A stretch of DNA of 64,000 bases. Source: PALSA-1353 sp050012375. Its GTDB lineage: Bacteria; Planctomycetota; Phycisphaerae; Tepidisphaerales; Tepidisphaeraceae. Positions 7,735-17,034 of this stretch are shown one piece after another; the stretch's first letter is position 1, and every line of letters starts with the position of its first letter. The stretch covers positions 1-64,000 of the forward strand of contig JBEKHH010000003.1 in assembly GCA_050012375.1 (NCBI GenBank), read 5' to 3'. The position numbers and the translations under genes are program-made. A model generated the notes under the pieces. The model was not told where the DNA came from, did no database searches, and worked only from the letters and a program-made list of their open reading frames with translations.

Positions 7735-9150
7735 TCATATGATCGTTCCCGAGAGACCGCCCGCAGCCGTCCTCAATTTTTCGAAACTAGCAGACACCGG
7801 TAACTCGAAATTGATGTAGAGTTTCCATCCATGCCTCGTAGGTCGTGCCCGGATCTGACGTTCGCGGCATAGTGCCTTGGCAAGCGATTCGTTTAGAAGT
7901 CCGTGTTCCGCGGATTCAAATTCGAGCCGACCGATGTCAATCGGATGAAGGTCAAATTCCGTGATCCCAAAAGGCGTGAAAGCCTTACGTACCTGTTCAT
8001 CGGCCCCGAACCCAATGACCCCAAGGTCGCGACGTAGAGCGACTACATCGGCGGCAGCGTCTTGCACCGCTGCTCGAACCTCAGCAGTCCCTCCGATCTC
8101 ACAAACGACGCGTCGGCACGTAGCTGGAACCGACGTCAGCGGCAGGGCATTGAATCTGATCACGGGCCAAGAGGTGCCCGCCGGTGGAATATCTACGGGC
8201 GAGAGTCGTGGACGGCGTTGTTCAAAAAAGGCCTGTAACTCGTCAGGACAATCCATGAGGACGAAGAGGTCCATCATGATCTCGTCGAACGTCTCGGCCT
8301 CGATGATGTGAGCATCGACGCCTGCGGCTTGCGCCTTCGTGATGAGATCATTTAGAGCCGGCAAGGGGTCGCTGTCTGGTCGCCGAAACCAAAACAAACC
8401 GTTAGGAAACCCTCGGCCCCCGTCGATCCCCTCTTCCAGCGCTTCCATCACTGACTGGTCGCGACCGCTGTACCCAACGACGACAAGTCCCTGCCGCTTA
8501 CACTCATTGACCAGCGAGCGCCGCAGCCTCTGGTCTTGAGCTTTCAGTTCGTCGGTCGTGTTCTTCAACTTTCGGGACAGAAAGTCTCCGTGCAGCTTGG
8601 CGATCAAAGGCCGCTTCGCTTCCGCGAGCGCCTGCTCGGCAAACTCCGGCGTGTCGAGGCTGCTGACAACGAAACTAGTCGTCGTGCCGAACACTTTTGC
8701 AAAAGCGTCCTCCGGAAGGTGGTCAAAGTTGGTAGTCCACAGTGTGTTGAGAACCTTCAATTTCGCGAGTACCGCCATCGCGATGCACCCGTTGGACGGG
8801 ATGGCACCGGCAATCATGCTGTCGATGTACGATCGGCGGTCGCGCTCCTGTGGAAAGGCCGCTTCAAAGAAAAAGGCGTATTCCTCGTCGGAGTTTGGAG
8901 CGGGATAACCACCTTTGTTCTTGTAGTATTGATTCAGGCGGGCGCGAAATCCGGCGTCGCTGAAGTCGGGACATGCTCTGGCGGCGATTTTCTGCTCCGC
9001 ACAAAAAATCTGCTTCTTGAAGTCCCAGATCATGTTCCCGGCGGTCTTGATACCTGCCGACGCCGAAGCACCGGCTCCCGTGAACCACATGAGGCCTTTG
9101 GCTCGGAGTGGGAAAATTCTCAGAAATTCGGACCGATTCATGAACGTCAT
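7735..9150 (-). CDS. SIR2-APAZ effector of a short-Argonaute (SPARSA) system, C-terminus probably lost
   Basis: A 471-residue protein. Residues about 15-280 form a SIR2-like NADase domain with GAGASASAG (NAD-binding loop), TTNFDHLP (catalytic Asn region), IAKLHGDF (catalytic His) and VVVGYSGRDQ. Residues about 310-471 resemble the APAZ region found only beside short Argonautes: WPVIRFNALPLTSVPATCRR and GLLNESLAKALCRER. In SPARSA, guide-loaded pAgo recognises invader DNA and the SIR2 part then depletes NAD+. APAZ appears to stop early, at LRTAAGGLSGTII, where family members usually continue by roughly 100 residues. All visible SIR2 active-site residues are kept. The start may be ATG 9150 or 9141. 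Confidence 0.82.
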   Translation of the reverse strand: MTFMNRSEFLRIFPLRAKGLMWFTGAGASASAGIKTAGNMIWDFKKQIFCAEQKIAARACPDFSDAGFRARLNQYYKNKGGYPAPNSDEEYAFFFEAAFPQERDRRSYIDSMIAGAIPSNGCIAMAVLAKLKVLNTLWTTNFDHLPEDAFAKVFGTTTSFVVSSLDTPEFAEQALAEAKRPLIAKLHGDFLSRKLKNTTDELKAQDQRLRRSLVNECKRQGLVVVGYSGRDQSVMEALEEGIDGGRGFPNGLFWFRRPDSDPLPALNDLITKAQAAGVDAHIIEAETFDEIMMDLFVLMDCPDELQAFFEQRRPRLSPVDIPPAGTSWPVIRFNALPLTSVPATCRRVVCEIGGTAEVRAAVQDAAADVVALRRDLGVIGFGADEQVRKAFTPFGITEFDLHPIDIGRLEFESAEHGLLNESLAKALCRERQIRARPTRHGWKLYINFELPVSASFEKLRTAAGGLSGTII

Positions 9151-9226
9151 TTTACCGGCATTCCGTCAGTCCGCTAAGTGAAGCTCCAGGCCCATAGGGC
9201 GTGGCCTCAGGAAGGCGCCCTCACCC

Positions 9227-9458
9227 TCAGCCGCGGCGAGCCGATCGTCGCCGCCGGTAAAGAATTCCCAATCCCGCCATTACTACCATCATCACCGCGC
9301 TCGCCGCCTACGGCACACCGGACGTCGGCAAGGGCAACCCGTTTGCCGTGGCAAAGGCGTCCAAGGCCGCAACGTCGCCGCCCGGAACGTCAGCGCCGCT
9401 GACGCCCTGGTTGAAGTTCGCGGCCAAGTCGGCGAAGTCCGCGCCATTGACCAGGCCG
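9227..9458 (-). pseudogene. Tail of a dockerin/PEP-CTERM surface protein, truncated by IS and with a nonsense codon
   Basis: Starting at the IS end, the minus strand encodes GLVNGADFADLAANFNQGV, VAALDAFATANGLPLP and then VP-stop-AASAVMMVVMAGLGILYRRRRSARRG-stop. This is the usual end of planctomycete secreted proteins: dockerin-like repeat, PEP motif, hydrophobic anchor, Arg cluster. The PEP motif is changed to P-TAG-A, one base from a normal GAG codon. The 5' part is cut off by the ISKra4-like element at 9459. Confidence 0.75.
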
Positions 9459-9483
9459 GGGTGTAGTTCATTTTCCGGGTAGA

Positions 9484-10820
9484 TCAGGCGGCCGGAAGCC
9501 AGAAGTTTGACCATTGGGCGCTGGCGTCGAGGCAACGCAGCATCCCGATGCGTTCGGCGCGGCGGATTCGCCAGCGGGCGTTGTTCAGCTTCAATCGGGC
9601 TCCGATCGTGTTTTTGCACCCGCCTTCGATCAGACCGCTTCCAATCGGTTGACCGGCTGCCAAGCGATCCCGGTACCACATTCGATCGTGGTTGGGACGC
9701 AAGAACGTCAGTAGATCGTCAAGCGATTGTCGTCGCGCCGATGCTTCAGGTTCACTCCGGGCTTCGGATTCGACACGCTCGATCAAGGCCGGGCCGTTGT
9801 GTTCCAACGCCACTTTTAGTTTCTCGCCGGCCCACGCCCGAGCGTTGTGGCCTTCGCCGAGCAACTCGCGTCCGCACTGGTGGAGATGCTGACTGACGTG
9901 ATACACGTCCACACACCATTTGCCGTTGTGTTTGGGCAGACGTCTGGCGGCCTGGTCCCAAATCCATTTCGCTCCATCCGCCAGCACATTCACCAGCGGC
10001 TCGTCCTGGAGATTCATTCGCCGGCTGAGCCGGCTCCAACTGGCGCCGACATGATCGGCATCGGCGATCCGGCAGATCGATATCCGGACCGTTGGCTCCT
10101 TCAGCGCTCGCTCGTCCCATTTCGATGGCTCGCAGAACACCGCTGGCTCACGCTTGGCCAGCACACTCAGACGCATCTCACGCCAGCCGCCCGTCGTGTT
10201 AATCTTCACCCCATCGGTGCTGAACTCGGCCTGGCCCGCCGCCTTCTTAAACGCATTCACGGGTTCCCTGGACTGTTCCATCCATGTCTTGGCTCGCTCG
10301 CCTTCCTCCTGACAGACACGCTCGATTGTGTCGTCCGAGACGGCCAGGCGGCAAAATTCCTTGAGGTGCTTGCTGGCTCGATCAAACGACCAACTCGTGC
10401 CCGCCAGCGTCACGATCCGACGCGCCCCGGCGGTCAACGATCCTTCGCCCATACCCGCCCATTGATCCAACGGCACGACTCCGGTGGCACAGGACCGGCA
10501 GTGATAACGACGCCGAGCGATCGTAATGTGCCCCACCGTCGTTAGGATCGTGCGTGGCTGGCACTCCTTGAATTTTAACGTGCCGCCGCAGGAACAAGGC
10601 CGGATGCAGGCCCCTTTTTTTGCGCCTCCGAACGGGCGCTGGCGGTTGAAGTCAGGATTGCGCGAATCAACCCAAAGCCCTTATCGTGGATACACGCTTC
10701 CATGCACGCCAGCCCCTGGCCGTGGGGCGCGGCATCCGCCGCCCGGTCCAAAGCCCGAAGCGTTTCCACCGCCTGCTCAGCGATCACCCGTTCCCGATCC
10801 GATAATTTCGATAAATCCAT
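9484..10820 (-). CDS. ISKra4-family transposase, expressed through a -1 frameshift
   Basis: The first frame starts at ATG 10820 (MDLSKLSDRERVIAEQAVET) and ends about 80 residues later. The second frame continues through a zinc-binding part (CIRPCSCGGTLKFKEC, RRRYHCRSCATGVVPLDQW) into the DDE transposase: AEFSTDGVKINTTGG, NVLADGAKWIWDQA, and the conserved end PIGSGLIEGGCKNTIGARLK with WRIRRAERIGMLRCL. The frames join at the heptamer A AAA AAG at 10620-10614, a textbook -1 slippery site. The joined product is about 445 residues, normal for the family. Both halves look undamaged, so the element may be active. Confidence 0.82.
10614..10620 (-). promoter_or_regulatory. Slippery heptamer A AAA AAG (-1 frameshift site)
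   Basis: On the minus strand the upstream frame reads CAA AAA AAG GGG and the downstream frame GCA AAA AAA GGG, so the needed shift is exactly -1. The following GC-rich stretch could form a stimulating structure, which I did not fold. Confidence 0.7.
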
Positions 10821-10879
10821 GTATCCTCCATGCGTGTTACCTGATTTTACTAAATCTACCCGCCTGGCGCGCTACACCC

Positions 10880-11328
10880 GATAGCCGGTCCAGCGCTAAC
10901 AGTGGATGCCGAAGATGGTAGAACGTGCCGAAAAAGAAAACGATGTCGAACATCCCGAACCGCTCCGGGGTGAGGTCGTAAACTGATAATTCATGACGCT
11001 GGCATCGTTCGTGGTCGTACCCCAAGGCTTCCCGGCAAAGATCGAATGTTCCCCATGCCTTGCGATCCGACGATTTAAGTTCACCGAGGAAATCAGAGAA
11101 ATCGTCTATCGCCACGGCCTGCACCGCACCACGCTTGATTGCCTCAAACGTCCAGAGGCCATCCCACGCGCCAACGTCGAGCACGCGATTGCCTGTCAGG
11201 TCTGCGGGAATTAGGTATGCCTCTTTGGGCGGAAAATCTGCGGCTGGCGTCACGGCACCGGGCAATTCGATTCTGTGATACCAATAGGGAAATTCAGCAA
11301 TGCGCCGTTTTAGTTCGTCGGGGTCCAT
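10880..11328 (-). pseudogene. SAM-dependent methyltransferase, 3' end removed by IS
   Basis: The N-terminal 150 residues of a class I methyltransferase: MDPDELKRRIAEFPYWYHRI, the SAM-binding motif I VLDVGAWDGLWTFEA, then AVAIDDF (motif II) and FDIVFFFGTFYHLRHPLLAL (motif IV and after). The FPYWYHRI opening is typical of small-molecule or sugar methyltransferases of the DUF1698-like kind. The coding frame meets the IS end exactly after LDRLSG and then runs 14 foreign codons to a stop at 10837. The SAM motif is intact, but the C-terminal domain is lost. Confidence 0.75.
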
Positions 11329-11351
11329 TCTGCCATTTTCGACTCCGGACC

Positions 11352-11725
11352 TCAATCTATCAACTTCAGTAAGTCGGCGATTTCCCAAACCGATTTTGAT
11401 AGTCCCGCTTCCATCGCCGGCGTGACCCGCAACGTCTGGTGGACGCGGGAGAAGTTGTAGTGCATGAATGACAGGGCAACCATGTGGCAGTGATTCTCGA
11501 TTTTCTTCGAGAATGCGTTTGTCAGCCGGGTAAAGCGCCGCATGTTCATCCGCATGGTGAGATTCTGCCGCTCAACAAAGCTGGTGGAAATGTGGCGCGT
11601 GTCGGGCATCCCGCATACGTCTTTAACCGTCGTACCGATACATTCTGGCAGGCTGTAGCGGGCTTCGCCAGCACGCTCCGGGCCGTAGATTTTGATTAGC
11701 TGGGCGTAGTCAACGCCGACCGCGC
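11352..11725 (-). pseudogene. IS1-family transposase remnant (C-terminal part)
   Basis: About 120 residues from the end of an IS1-type transposase: GVDYAQLIKIYGPE, HISTSFVERQNLTMRMNMRR and FTRLTNAFSKKIENHCHMVA, then the normal end. The N-terminal zinc and HTH parts are missing. The open frame begins at 11738, overlapping the stop of the large surface protein, but similarity starts only near GVDYAQL. It ends 24 bases before the truncated methyltransferase. Confidence 0.75.
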
Positions 11726-11737
11726 CGCCGATCGGCA

Positions 11738-14700
11738 TCAGGTGGCCTTGATCGTGGTCGTGATCAGGATCACGTTGACGGAGCTGTCGACGTCGTGAAT
11801 GCTGATCGTCACCGTGTACGTCTTGGCTGTCGCGTACTTGTGAGTCCCTTCCACGTTCCAGTAACTGCCCAGGTTGGCCGTTGCGCCGGTGAGGATGAAC
11901 TTGGCAAGCGACGTGCTGCTACCGTCGCCCCAGTTGATCGTGCCAACATATTCGGCGGCGCTGGTGTTGGTCGCGTCGTCGTCGCGGAAAGAGCCGATCA
12001 GCAGGTTGGTGAACGTGCTGCCGTGCGCCACGGTCAGGGACTTGCCGGTCGGCAATTCCAGTGGCGCGTCGGCGATCTTAGCGGTGCTCTTGATGAGGAC
12101 TTTGTCGCCGAAGATGTCCTTTAGCGTGATGGTGACGGTATAGGTGCTATCCTTGTGGTAGACGTGGGTGCCGACGATGTGGAAATGCCCGCCGCCGGTG
12201 CTGACCACCGTGCCGACCGTGTTGGCCGTCCCATCGCCCCAGTTGATCATGGCGCTGTAATCGTTGGCGGGATTGGAGGTGTTGACGGCCGTGAAATTGG
12301 CAAGGGTCGGGCTGACGGTGCGCCCTTCCAGGCCGTTGAACGTGACTCCGCCGTCGGTGGCGATGTGGGCGGTCACGAGCACGTCAACGCGATCGGTGTC
12401 GGTGACGCTTTTGGGCGTGAGCGAATCCTTCTGGATGGTGACCTTCGGCGAATAGTCGCCGGCTGATGCGTAGGAGTTTGACCCCTTGACGATGAACACG
12501 CCGCTCGAAAGCGTGATGGCGCCGGTACTGGTATGGCCGTCGCCCCAGGTGATGGTGGCTTTGTAATGACCCAGCGACTCGGGGGCGGCATCAGTAAAGG
12601 TGGCGACCTCAATCGTGCCCGTGTTGGCGCCAGGCAAAATGGTGTCGCGTGGCGCCAGAACGGGCGAGGCGACGATGTTCGTGGGCGGCGCGGGCGTGGT
12701 GACGGTGGCCGAACCCTCGATGACGACCTGCGAGCCGCCGTCATCGTGGACCGTCACGAGGGTCGTGTAAACGCCCGGCTTGGCGTAGCTATGGCCAGCT
12801 TCGACGTCGAACACGCCGGGGGTGGCGGTGGGGACGATGACGCCGGTGCTCTGGGGTGAGCCGTCGCCCCAGTCGATCAGGTCGGTGAAGTCGCTGGTTG
12901 TCGCGAAGCTGTTGCCGTCGGTAAATGCGCCGACGATTGTGGTACCCGGCAGCGCGACGCCCGTGCTGCGCGTCAAATGGATCGCCGGTCCGGCGGTCAG
13001 CGCGGCGTCGGCGATGACGGCCGACCCTGAGACTATGGTGGCCGCGCCATCAGCATCAGACACCGTGACCGTGTAGGCGTAGGTTCCCTCCTCGACGTAG
13101 GTGTGCGCGGCATCGACGGCCCATTCAGCGCCGTTGGGGGAGCCGATGCCGGTGAGGTTGCTGGCGGCCAGGGTTTGTGGCGCCGAGCCGTCGCCCCAGT
13201 TTACGACGACGGAGCCGGGGGGGGTGGTGTAATCGGCGACGGTCGCGGCCTGGTTGCCGTCGGTGAAGGCGCCGAGCAGGACGGTGCCCGTCGAACTCCC
13301 CTCAAATCCCGTGATCTCGTTGCCGGCCGAGCCGGTCAGCGGGGCGGCGTGCACGAAGTCGGTGGCTGGGGTGCCCGCGCTCGGGCCGGCCGGGCCGATG
13401 GTGATCGAGATCGGTACGCCATTGACCGGAGCGGTGTACGTGGCGCCCGCGAAGGCGACCGTATTGGTGACGGTGAAGACGCCGTTTTCGGTGAAGGTGT
13501 GGGTGCAGGTGATGGAGTAGACGCTGGGGTCGCTGGCGTTCTGCGTGATCGTGCCGGCGGCGGTGGACGTGTCGCCCCAGTTGATCGACGCCGTGAAATC
13601 GCTGGCCGGGAAGCCCCCTGACGGTGGCAAGAGGGGGACGGGCGCTGAGAAGGTGCCGACCACGGCGTTGACCGACTGGGTGTCCTCCACGCTATCGATC
13701 GTGGCCAACGGGCCGGGGGAGATCACCGGCGGGCTAACGTCGGTGATGTTGATCTGCGTGTAATTGACCGCATCAACAATGCCGGCGCCGGAAATGGAGA
13801 TCAGTACTTCGCCGGGAAGAAGGCCCGGCGTGACGGTCGGGGTAATCCCGCCGGCGTTGTAATTCAGCGTGTTGGCGCCGGGGCCGCCGTTCAGGAACAG
13901 GACGGTCCCGCCGGCGACGCCCGTGCCGGTGACGTTGGTTGTGGCCGAGCCGGCGCCGTCGTTCAAGGATGTGACGACTCCAGGCGGGGTATTGACGAAT
14001 GTGATCGTATTGTCGCCGTCGTTGAGCGTGTCGAACGTGAGGCTGAGCAGTCCGGTGGAAGCGGTCGGAACGTTGACCGTGGCGAGGATGCCCGGCCCGG
14101 CGACGCCGGGGGTTTCGGGCGGCGTGTTGAACGTCACGAAGTTCTTATTGGCGATATCGGTCGTCTCGAAATTTAGAGGGAAGGAGGGTGTCGGCGTACT
14201 GGCGAACTGGATGGTCTGGGTGCCGGCGATCACCGGGCCGTCGGTGGCGCTGAACGACTGGTCGGGAAAGCCAAGGTCATTAAACGTGTAATCGACGGAG
14301 GGGGTGGTGTCGGTGATCGGAGTCAAATCCGCGTACGTCAGTTCGGTGGAAATGTTGTCCTGATCGACGAAGGTAATGCTGCCCGAGCCGCGGCCGGTGG
14401 CTTTTGGAACGACCGAAGCAAACTGGCCGCTGGGCGGAACGCCGACCAGGTTGAGGACGTTGTCGGAACCGCCGCCGCCGGAATAGATCAGGCCCGGCGT
14501 GCTCAAGGTTGGAATGGGGTTGCCGCCCGAGAAATCCACGGTGAAGTCGTCGTTGCCGTTTCCGCCGTTGATCGTCAGCGAGCTGATTTCGCCGTTTGCG
14601 TAGGAGATGAGTCCGGGAGCGAGATGGGAGATCGTGCTGACGGATGGGCCGCCGGCGAGCGTGAACGTCTGGTCGTTGGCGTCTGCCGAGTCATCGATCG

Positions 14701-15268
14701 TGACGTCCGCGGCGCCAGAGGTGTCCTGCAGCGATACCGGCGCAAGAATGCTCTGAACGCCGTCGGCGGTGTTGCCAAGGTTAAAGGTGTCGTGCACTGC
14801 TGCGGGGCCGGTCTGGTCGATGGCGATGAGGTCGTTGGTCGACTGAATATTGAACGTGTCGCCGGGTGCAACACCGCCATTGCCGTTTCCGTCAAAGCTC
14901 AGGGATGCGCTGGCGAGCGATGAGAGATTCGTGACCGTGACGGTGTTGGTGCCGCTCCCGGCCGTCGTCACTGCCGACCCGTTATTGGCAACGACGTTGA
15001 CCGGGGCGGCCGAATCGTTGATCGTGTAGGTGCCGCCCGCGGCGTTGGGGGCGAAGGAGACGGTCACATCGTCGTTGCCCGGATCACCCAGGAACGCCAG
15101 TTGGTTGGCGGCATTGATCGTCATGCTGGCGCTGAGCAACAGGCGGGATTCGAGTGCTTCGAGGGTGGCCCGCCGCGGGCGCTTTGGGTCGGCGCGCCGC
15201 GCCGTGCGATTGAAGAGATTCCTAGCGGCTTCGTGGCCCACGTCATACAGATAATCCAGCACGGTCAT
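11738..15268 (-). CDS. Very large planctomycete surface protein with repeated PKD-like domains
   Basis: A 1176-residue exported protein. The N-terminus has a basic region and LEALESRLLLSA at about residues 38-49, the signature found near the start of many planctomycete cell-surface proteins. The middle is low-complexity beta-rich sequence (NGGNGNDDFTVDFSGG and similar). The C-terminal half carries six PKD/Ig-like units marked by INWGDT, VNWGDG, IDWGDG, ITWGDG, INWGDG and INWGDG, each followed by a HTYxxxGxYT-type strand. No catalytic domain or PEP-CTERM anchor is seen. Likely an extracellular structural or adhesive protein. The start has GAAGGGAATGGAAA upstream. Confidence 0.85.
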   Translation of the reverse strand: MTVLDYLYDVGHEAARNLFNRTARRADPKRPRRATLEALESRLLLSASMTINAANQLAFLGDPGNDDVTVSFAPNAAGGTYTINDSAAPVNVVANNGSAVTTAGSGTNTVTVTNLSSLASASLSFDGNGNGGVAPGDTFNIQSTNDLIAIDQTGPAAVHDTFNLGNTADGVQSILAPVSLQDTSGAADVTIDDSADANDQTFTLAGGPSVSTISHLAPGLISYANGEISSLTINGGNGNDDFTVDFSGGNPIPTLSTPGLIYSGGGGSDNVLNLVGVPPSGQFASVVPKATGRGSGSITFVDQDNISTELTYADLTPITDTTPSVDYTFNDLGFPDQSFSATDGPVIAGTQTIQFASTPTPSFPLNFETTDIANKNFVTFNTPPETPGVAGPGILATVNVPTASTGLLSLTFDTLNDGDNTITFVNTPPGVVTSLNDGAGSATTNVTGTGVAGGTVLFLNGGPGANTLNYNAGGITPTVTPGLLPGEVLISISGAGIVDAVNYTQINITDVSPPVISPGPLATIDSVEDTQSVNAVVGTFSAPVPLLPPSGGFPASDFTASINWGDTSTAAGTITQNASDPSVYSITCTHTFTENGVFTVTNTVAFAGATYTAPVNGVPISITIGPAGPSAGTPATDFVHAAPLTGSAGNEITGFEGSSTGTVLLGAFTDGNQAATVADYTTPPGSVVVNWGDGSAPQTLAASNLTGIGSPNGAEWAVDAAHTYVEEGTYAYTVTVSDADGAATIVSGSAVIADAALTAGPAIHLTRSTGVALPGTTIVGAFTDGNSFATTSDFTDLIDWGDGSPQSTGVIVPTATPGVFDVEAGHSYAKPGVYTTLVTVHDDGGSQVVIEGSATVTTPAPPTNIVASPVLAPRDTILPGANTGTIEVATFTDAAPESLGHYKATITWGDGHTSTGAITLSSGVFIVKGSNSYASAGDYSPKVTIQKDSLTPKSVTDTDRVDVLVTAHIATDGGVTFNGLEGRTVSPTLANFTAVNTSNPANDYSAMINWGDGTANTVGTVVSTGGGHFHIVGTHVYHKDSTYTVTITLKDIFGDKVLIKSTAKIADAPLELPTGKSLTVAHGSTFTNLLIGSFRDDDATNTSAAEYVGTINWGDGSSTSLAKFILTGATANLGSYWNVEGTHKYATAKTYTVTISIHDVDSSVNVILITTTIKAT

Positions 15269-15319
15269 TTTCCATTCCCTTCAAAAAACGAGTTGAACCC
15301 TCACGGTCCAAGAATAGAA

Positions 15320-15339
15320 GTCGATCGTTCGCGATCGAC
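15320..15339. other. Stable hairpin GTCGATCG-TTCG-CGATCGAC
   Basis: A perfect eight-pair stem with a four-base loop about 50 bases upstream of the large surface-protein gene, within its probable 5' leader. Its role is unknown. The remainder of 15340-15756 shows no gene I can support. Confidence 0.4.
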
Positions 15340-15756
15340 CGGGCCGCGGGCGAGCCACTTAGGCGAGGTCAGGAATTCCTCCGGTGAGATGCAACAGCAA
15401 AGGCAACCGGTTCGTTCAATTACATTTGCCCGACGTGCCGAAATCCCACTTGTGCAGTTTCCTGAGACTTCCTTGGACAATTTGAATAGCCAAAACCGGA
15501 CGAGATTGCAATAAAAAAATGCGACCGGTTGCTCGCGTCGCGAAAGGGCCAATCACCTTCGACTGCCCGTGGGCCAGGCAGGGGCATGCACGGCATGCTT
15601 CCGTGAATTCAATGACACCCTGCTGCGGCGGGAATTCCTGCGGCGGAAATCAGTTCGAGGAAACACGCATGCTCGTCATCAGGTTTCACAGCGAGTTCCA
15701 CGCATTCTCAACCGCTCTTGCCCGCGAAGTTGGCCCGACGGCTATCGATGCGAAGC

Positions 15757-15894
15757 CGCCCAAGCCAACGGTGGGTAGCAAGAAGAAAGTCTGGAAGCCG
15801 GAGGATCGGTGTGTCCGAATTCATCGACTTCTGCATCGGCTGCCGCATGGCGCCGCCAGCGGCGCTGGGTGAGCTGATGAAACTGCGGCGATGA
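15757..15894 (+). pseudogene. Decayed XRE HTH gene, C-terminal half
   Basis: An in-frame 45-codon remnant ending EFIDFCIGCRMAPPAALGEL-MKLRR-stop, preceded by RPSQRWVARRKSGSRRIGVS. It aligns with residues from RRPQPWVHKSEVGERRVD onward of the intact HTH protein at 65-340. Upstream, from about 15680, further similarity seems to continue in another frame (HSEFHAFSTALAREV). No usable start remains. Confidence 0.65.
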
Positions 15895-16285
15895 ATCTCG
15901 GTTGCCGCGACGTGAGCAGAAACAAAAACGGCCCCGACCAAATGCTCATTTATTCCACAATAGCCACAAGGGCTTGGAAGAGTTTGTTGAGCCGGTCGTG
16001 GGCCACTTAACACATCGGCACTCCCCCGAACGAAGGATAAGAAAAAAATCTTCAAATCCGACGACATTTTTGTCGCCATTTGTTCGAAGCGGGTTAAAAT
16101 GAGTTTAGAAATGGACGAGCGGCCAAAAGCGTAACTACTACGAATAGCCGACCGTCCAAGAGTGAGAGACACGCCAGCAATTCACGGAGTTGAAAAAGGG
16201 CCAACAAACCCTCTCCATGAAGAGCTGGCGTGCCGTTTTTTGGTGGCAGTTCAAGGCGTTGCCCTTTGGTCACCAAGGTTGGCAA

Positions 16286-16342
16286 ATCGATGTGGCCGAA
16301 TTCATCGAGTTTTGCGTCGGCTGCCGCATCGCACCAGCAACC
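16286..16342 (+). pseudogene. Small XRE HTH tail fragment
   Basis: Encodes IDVAEFIEFCVGCRIAPAT, the same tail as in the remnants at 15757 and 19495, then diverges. The surrounding 15895-16412 has no other recognisable gene. Confidence 0.55.
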
Positions 16343-16412
16343 GGTTACTTTTTAACGCCCCTGATCCTGCTTGCAATTCGGTCAGTCAAGCCATTCAAGA
16401 GGGACGACCACC

Positions 16413-16898
16413 ATGCCTGACGAATCACTATTGCTCCTCGCCAAGGAAGTTCGCGGCAAGACGCTGCGGATTTTGGACAATGTCACCGAACAACAAGCGC
16501 TCTTCGCGCCGCCGGGCCTGCACAACTCCATCCTCTGGCATGCCGGCCATTCGTTGATCGTTGTCGAACACCTAGGCGTTTCGCCGGCCACGGGCAAGCC
16601 GGCCGTTTACCCGAAGGATTGGTTCGACAAGTTCAGTTGGGAGAGTCAGCCGGCCACCGTGAAACAGTGGCCGACCCTCGTCGAAGTCAAAGCCAAGCTG
16701 ATCGACCAGGCCGATCGTCTGACCGCGGCCATCCAGCATCTAACCGAGCAGCAGCTTTCCCAGACCATCGGCGATCCAACCAAACCGCGCAATCTCCGCT
16801 GGTCCATTTTTCACGGCCTGCACGACGAGGCCGGTCATCAGGGCGAGATGTGGCTGCTGAAGAAGCTTCAGACCAAAGCGGGCGGCCAAGGCAGGTGA
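16413..16898 (+). CDS. DinB-superfamily protein
   Basis: A 161-residue four-helix-bundle protein of the DinB type, a family whose members bind a metal and are often thiol-dependent transferases or stress proteins. Putative metal ligands are His in ILWHAGHSL and His in HDEAGHQGEMWLL, the standard spacing of the first and last ligand groups. The ATG at 16413 is used because AGAGGG lies eight bases upstream. It stands alone between HTH relics and the GloVer-repeat protein. The substrate is unknown. Confidence 0.78.
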   Translation: MPDESLLLLAKEVRGKTLRILDNVTEQQALFAPPGLHNSILWHAGHSLIVVEHLGVSPATGKPAVYPKDWFDKFSWESQPATVKQWPTLVEVKAKLIDQADRLTAAIQHLTEQQLSQTIGDPTKPRNLRWSIFHGLHDEAGHQGEMWLLKKLQTKAGGQGR

Positions 16899-17034
16899 AG
16901 TTCAATCGCATCGTTTTCCATTTTTCTTGGCTCGCGGCCGCCTCAAGCGCGGAGATTTGGAAAGTCCTCTTCCCCTTTTTGCCGCTGTCCAGCCTGACCA
17001 GCACCTGCCGTCGGCACGGAGCTTCCAAATGTGT

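Larger units (their letters stand above)
9459..10879 (-). mobile_element. ISKra4-like insertion sequence, about 1.42 kb
   Basis: One transposase gene lies between imperfect inverted repeats. Both ends read GGGTGTAG, nine unrelated bases, then CGGGTAGAT. The ends are 9459-9484 on the plus strand and 10879-10854 on the minus strand. Length and transposase type fit the smaller ISKra4 groups. The two flanks come from different genes: a PEP-CTERM tail on the left and a methyltransferase on the right. No target duplication is obvious, which suggests a deletion or recombination after insertion. Confidence 0.75.
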
